Assembly: GCA_964512305.1 (NCBI GenBank)
Contig: CAZEIW010000105.1
Span: forward strand, 1-6,907
Length of the DNA stretch: 6,907 nt
Source of the DNA: CAZEIW01 sp964512305
Lineage (GTDB): Bacteria; Pseudomonadota; Gammaproteobacteria; Burkholderiales; Burkholderiaceae_F
Direction: 5' to 3'
Under the pieces are notes generated by a model. That model had not been told where the DNA came from, did not search any database, and worked only from the letters and a program-made list of their open reading frames with translations. This document shows positions 5,000 through 6,907 of the stretch, one piece after another; positions within the stretch are counted from its first letter, which is position 1; every line of letters starts with the position of its first letter. The position numbers and the translations under genes were made by a program.

Positions 5000-6838
5000 A
5001 TGAAAACATTGCTGCGTGCAAATTTCATCGCCGCGCTCGCCGGAGCTTCGCTGATGGCGTATGCGCAGATCGCCGCTGCGCCCGTCGCGCCGCCCGGTTG
5101 GACCGGCGCGGGCAAGGCGAAGTACGTGTCCGACGAAGTGCTGGTGAAGTTCAAGCCCGCCGCCGTCGCGCAGGATCGCGCGGCGACCGTTACGGCTCTG
5201 GGGCACAGGATCGTCGCGGAGCTGGGGCAGCCCGGCTGGGCGCAGGTCAAGCTCGGCGCCGGCCAGTCGGTGACCGCGGCGGTCGCGGCCTACCAGAACG
5301 ACCCGAATGTCGAGGCCGCCCAGCCGAACTACATCTATCACGCAACGGCAGTGCCGAACGACCCGCAATTCGGGCAGCTTTGGGCGTTGAAGAACACCGG
5401 GCAAACGATCGCGACCGGCAACTTCAGCCCTACCACCGGCACCCCGGGCGACGACATGGACATCGAGGCAGCCTGGGACCACATCACAGACTGCAGCTCG
5501 GTCGTGGTCGCGGTGATCGATTCGGGCGTGAACTACAACCAGGAAGACCTCGCGCCGAACATGTGGAACGGCACGGCGGCGGGCTTCCCGAATCACGGCT
5601 TCGATTTCGTCAACAACGACAACGATCCGATGGATCTGGTCGGCCACGGCACGCACGTGGCGGGCATCATCGGGGCCGCCGGGAACAATGGATTGGGCAC
5701 GACGGGCGTCTGTTGGACGGCGAGCATTATGGCAGTGCGGGTGCTGGATGCGACCGGAACCGGCTCCGACGCTACCATCATCAACGGCATCAACTTCGCG
5801 GTCGCACATGGCGCCAAGGTGATCAACATGAGCCTTGGAAGCAGCGGCGGACTCGTGGATCCGGCGTTTAGCAATGCCATTACTTCAGCGCAGAACAGCG
5901 ACGTCGTAGTGGTTGTGGCGGCAGGCAACGACGGCGTCAACAACGACCTCCCAACAACGCCGACGTACCCATGCAATTTCACCCAGGCCAACCTCATTTG
6001 CGTCGCCGCGCTCGATCAGAACTACTCGCTGGCGACCTTCTCGAATTTCGGAACCACGAGCGTCGACGTCGGCGCGCCGGGAACCAACATCTTGAGCACG
6101 TGGCCCGGCACTTCGGGGACGATCATGGATGGCTTCAACAGCGCCGGGGTCTTGAACTGGACGACCTCGGGTGGCGGATGGGCCTATACCCAGCTCTCCC
6201 TCACCAGCGGCCTCACCGATGCGTTGGTCAATCCCAGCACGTTCCCTTCCGGAACCTACGCGAACAACGCAGACAATCGCGTCTACAAGAATTTCCCTCT
6301 CAACGGCAAGGTCAGCGCGGTATTGAATTTCTTCGCCCAGGTGGACATATCTACACTAGGCAGCGATTCCCTCAACGTTAACTACCGCACAGCGGGCGGC
6401 GATCCGTTCGCGGCCGGCGGTGTCAACCTCCAGGGCGGCTCTGGCACTACCGGTGGGTTTGCCTTTTTTTCCTTCGATCTGACCCCCTGCATCAGTGCCA
6501 CGTGCACTGTAGGGTTCCAGTTGAAAAGCGACGCGGCCAACACGGCTCAGGGAGCGGGTATCGTCGACTTCAGCATCGACACCCTCACGTTGAACAACAC
6601 TACCTACAACACGATCAGCGGCACTTCGATGGCGACGCCCGAGGTCGCTGGAGTCGCGGCGATGCTCCGCGCCTTCAACCCGCAATTCACCTACCTCGAT
6701 ACCGTCAACGCGATCAAGAACGGTGGTAAGTCCATCGCGGCGCTCGCCAGCAAGACGACGAGCGGTAAGGCGGTCGATGTCATGTCGACGCTCGCTTTCA
6801 TCAACAAGCCTACAGGTCTGACGATTACTTTCCAGTAG
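5000..6838 (+). CDS. Secreted S8 (subtilisin-family) serine protease with inserted beta domain
   Basis: This 612-residue exported protease starts with a Sec-type signal peptide (about 1-22, likely cut after AYA). Residues about 41-115 resemble the fervidolysin-type propeptide (DEVLVKFKP at 45-53, NVEAAQPNYIYH at 103-114), a folding helper and inhibitor. VPNDPQFGQLWALKNTGQ (118-135) is the typical junction to the catalytic domain. The catalytic set is complete: Asp174 in AVIDSGV, His216 in GHGTHVAG, oxyanion Asn310 in AAGN, and Ser543 in SGTSMATPEVAG. Asn to Ser spans 233 residues, against 66 in subtilisin BPN', because of an insert at about 371-535. The position after ATP is Glu548, where many subtilases have His. 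Six cysteines (165, 238, 325, 334, 497, 502) fit periplasmic disulfide formation. No C-terminal anchor, PEP-CTERM motif or autotransporter domain is seen. Lying directly behind a T2SS operon, it is a plausible T2SS substrate (inference). Confidence 0.95.
   Translation: MKTLLRANFIAALAGASLMAYAQIAAAPVAPPGWTGAGKAKYVSDEVLVKFKPAAVAQDRAATVTALGHRIVAELGQPGWAQVKLGAGQSVTAAVAAYQNDPNVEAAQPNYIYHATAVPNDPQFGQLWALKNTGQTIATGNFSPTTGTPGDDMDIEAAWDHITDCSSVVVAVIDSGVNYNQEDLAPNMWNGTAAGFPNHGFDFVNNDNDPMDLVGHGTHVAGIIGAAGNNGLGTTGVCWTASIMAVRVLDATGTGSDATIINGINFAVAHGAKVINMSLGSSGGLVDPAFSNAITSAQNSDVVVVVAAGNDGVNNDLPTTPTYPCNFTQANLICVAALDQNYSLATFSNFGTTSVDVGAPGTNILSTWPGTSGTIMDGFNSAGVLNWTTSGGGWAYTQLSLTSGLTDALVNPSTFPSGTYANNADNRVYKNFPLNGKVSAVLNFFAQVDISTLGSDSLNVNYRTAGGDPFAAGGVNLQGGSGTTGGFAFFSFDLTPCISATCTVGFQLKSDAANTAQGAGIVDFSIDTLTLNNTTYNTISGTSMATPEVAGVAAMLRAFNPQFTYLDTVNAIKNGGKSIAALASKTTSGKAVDVMSTLAFINKPTGLTITFQ
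6110..6604 (+). other. MAM/immune-inhibitor-A-like beta domain inserted in the S8 catalytic domain
   Basis: Residues about 371-535 of the protease interrupt the S8 domain between GAPGTNILSTWPG and YNTISGTSMATP, which are normally separated by a short loop. The insert reads like a jelly roll. It starts with MDGFNSAGVLNWTTSGGGWA, has an NPSTFPSGTYANNADN stretch like the 'DSPxGxYxxNxN' of MAM-type domains, alternating-hydrophobic strands (KVSAVLNFFAQVDI, DSLNVNYRTAGGDP), and a closing strand GIVDFSIDTLTL like the usual 'xxxIDDVxI'. It holds a close cysteine pair, Cys497 and Cys502. The fold assignment is from pattern only. Such a domain may bind substrate, glycan or partner, or shield the active site. 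Confidence 0.65.
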
Positions 6839-6844
6839 ACGCGC

Positions 6845-6907
6845 ATGCTATTCGTAGCGCGGTGGTGCACTGCGTTCGTAGTGGCGTTCGCGACGCTGGG
6901 AGCCGCC
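6845..6907 (+). CDS. Start of a probable exported protein, 3' end outside window
   Basis: An ATG six bases after the protease stop opens a frame that runs to the window edge, 21 codons in all. The peptide MLFVARWCTAFVVAFATLGAA has one Arg followed by a hydrophobic stretch ending in small residues, the pattern of a signal peptide or N-terminal membrane anchor. The Cys at position 8 is too early to be a lipobox Cys. The base composition returns to GC-rich. No good Shine-Dalgarno is visible, so translation may depend on coupling to the protease gene, or the true start may differ. A CGCGC/GCGCG inverted repeat (6840-6844 and 6857-6861) would put this ATG in a hairpin loop. The product cannot be named from 21 residues. 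Confidence 0.5.
   Translation, partial: MLFVARWCTAFVVAFATLGAA

Noticed and set aside
4502..5809. 435-codon minus-strand open frame across the intergenic gap, lipoprotein and protease start
   Set aside because: It is rich in Arg, Asp, Val and His, as expected for the complement of GC-rich coding DNA, with no domain pattern, and is incompatible with the signal peptide, lipobox and S8 motifs on the + strand.
6493..6509. Perfect inverted repeat CAGTGC-CACGT-GCACTG inside the protease gene
   Set aside because: It is in coding sequence for SATCTV, and a 6-bp repeat of this kind is expected by chance in a window of this size. No protein-binding context is evident.
6770..6838. C-terminal sorting signal on the protease (PEP-CTERM, GlyGly-CTERM or autotransporter)
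   Set aside because: The C-terminus ends STLAFINKPTGLTITFQ, with no PEP or GG motif, no terminal hydrophobic helix plus basic tail, and no beta-barrel domain.
1..6907. CRISPR array, tRNA, rRNA, insertion sequence, transposase or attachment site
   Set aside because: No regularly spaced repeats, no cloverleaf-like sequence, no transposase motif and no terminal inverted repeats were seen. Almost all of the window is coding.

Overview
The window is high-GC proteobacterial DNA, most likely from a betaproteobacterium or a close relative. This rests on the type II secretion (T2SS) gene order I-J-K-L-M-N, the very GC-rich codon use of those genes, and a gene style familiar from Burkholderiales-like genomes. 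It is an inference from content, since the window has no rRNA or other taxonomic marker.

Layout. Positions 2-4498 hold the 3' part of a T2SS (general secretory pathway) operon, all on the + strand: the end of gspI, then complete gspJ, gspK, gspL, gspM and gspN. Five successive junctions overlap (four of 4 bases in ATGA/GTGA style, one of 23 bases), so these genes are almost certainly one translationally coupled transcript. GspI, GspJ and GspK are the minor pseudopilins that form the tip complex of the pseudopilus. GspL and GspM are inner-membrane assembly-platform proteins. GspN is an accessory envelope protein. The genes for the secretin, ATPase, GspF, GspC and the major pseudopilin are not in the window; gspG and gspH would be expected upstream.

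Positions 4499-4624 are the only real intergenic gap (126 bases). It carries weak promoter-like elements and a small potential hairpin in the probable leader, and marks the start of a second transcription unit. This unit encodes a 120-residue lipoprotein with a Gly8 tether and a fibronectin-III-like domain (4625-4987), then a 612-residue secreted S8 (subtilisin-family) protease (5000-6838) with signal peptide, fervidolysin-like propeptide and an intact catalytic tetrad. A third reading frame starts at about 6845 and runs off the window. It begins with a hydrophobic, signal-peptide-like segment.

How they may work together. The protease has a Sec-type signal peptide, six cysteines and a propeptide, and sits directly behind the T2SS operon, so it is a good candidate substrate of this machine. 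The lipoprotein made just before it could be its surface partner, anchor or folding helper. That link is inferred from gene order only. The most unusual item is a segment of about 165 residues, resembling a MAM/immune-inhibitor-A-type jelly roll, inserted inside the protease catalytic domain between the oxyanion Asn and the catalytic Ser. It lies in a stretch with clearly lower GC than the secretion genes.
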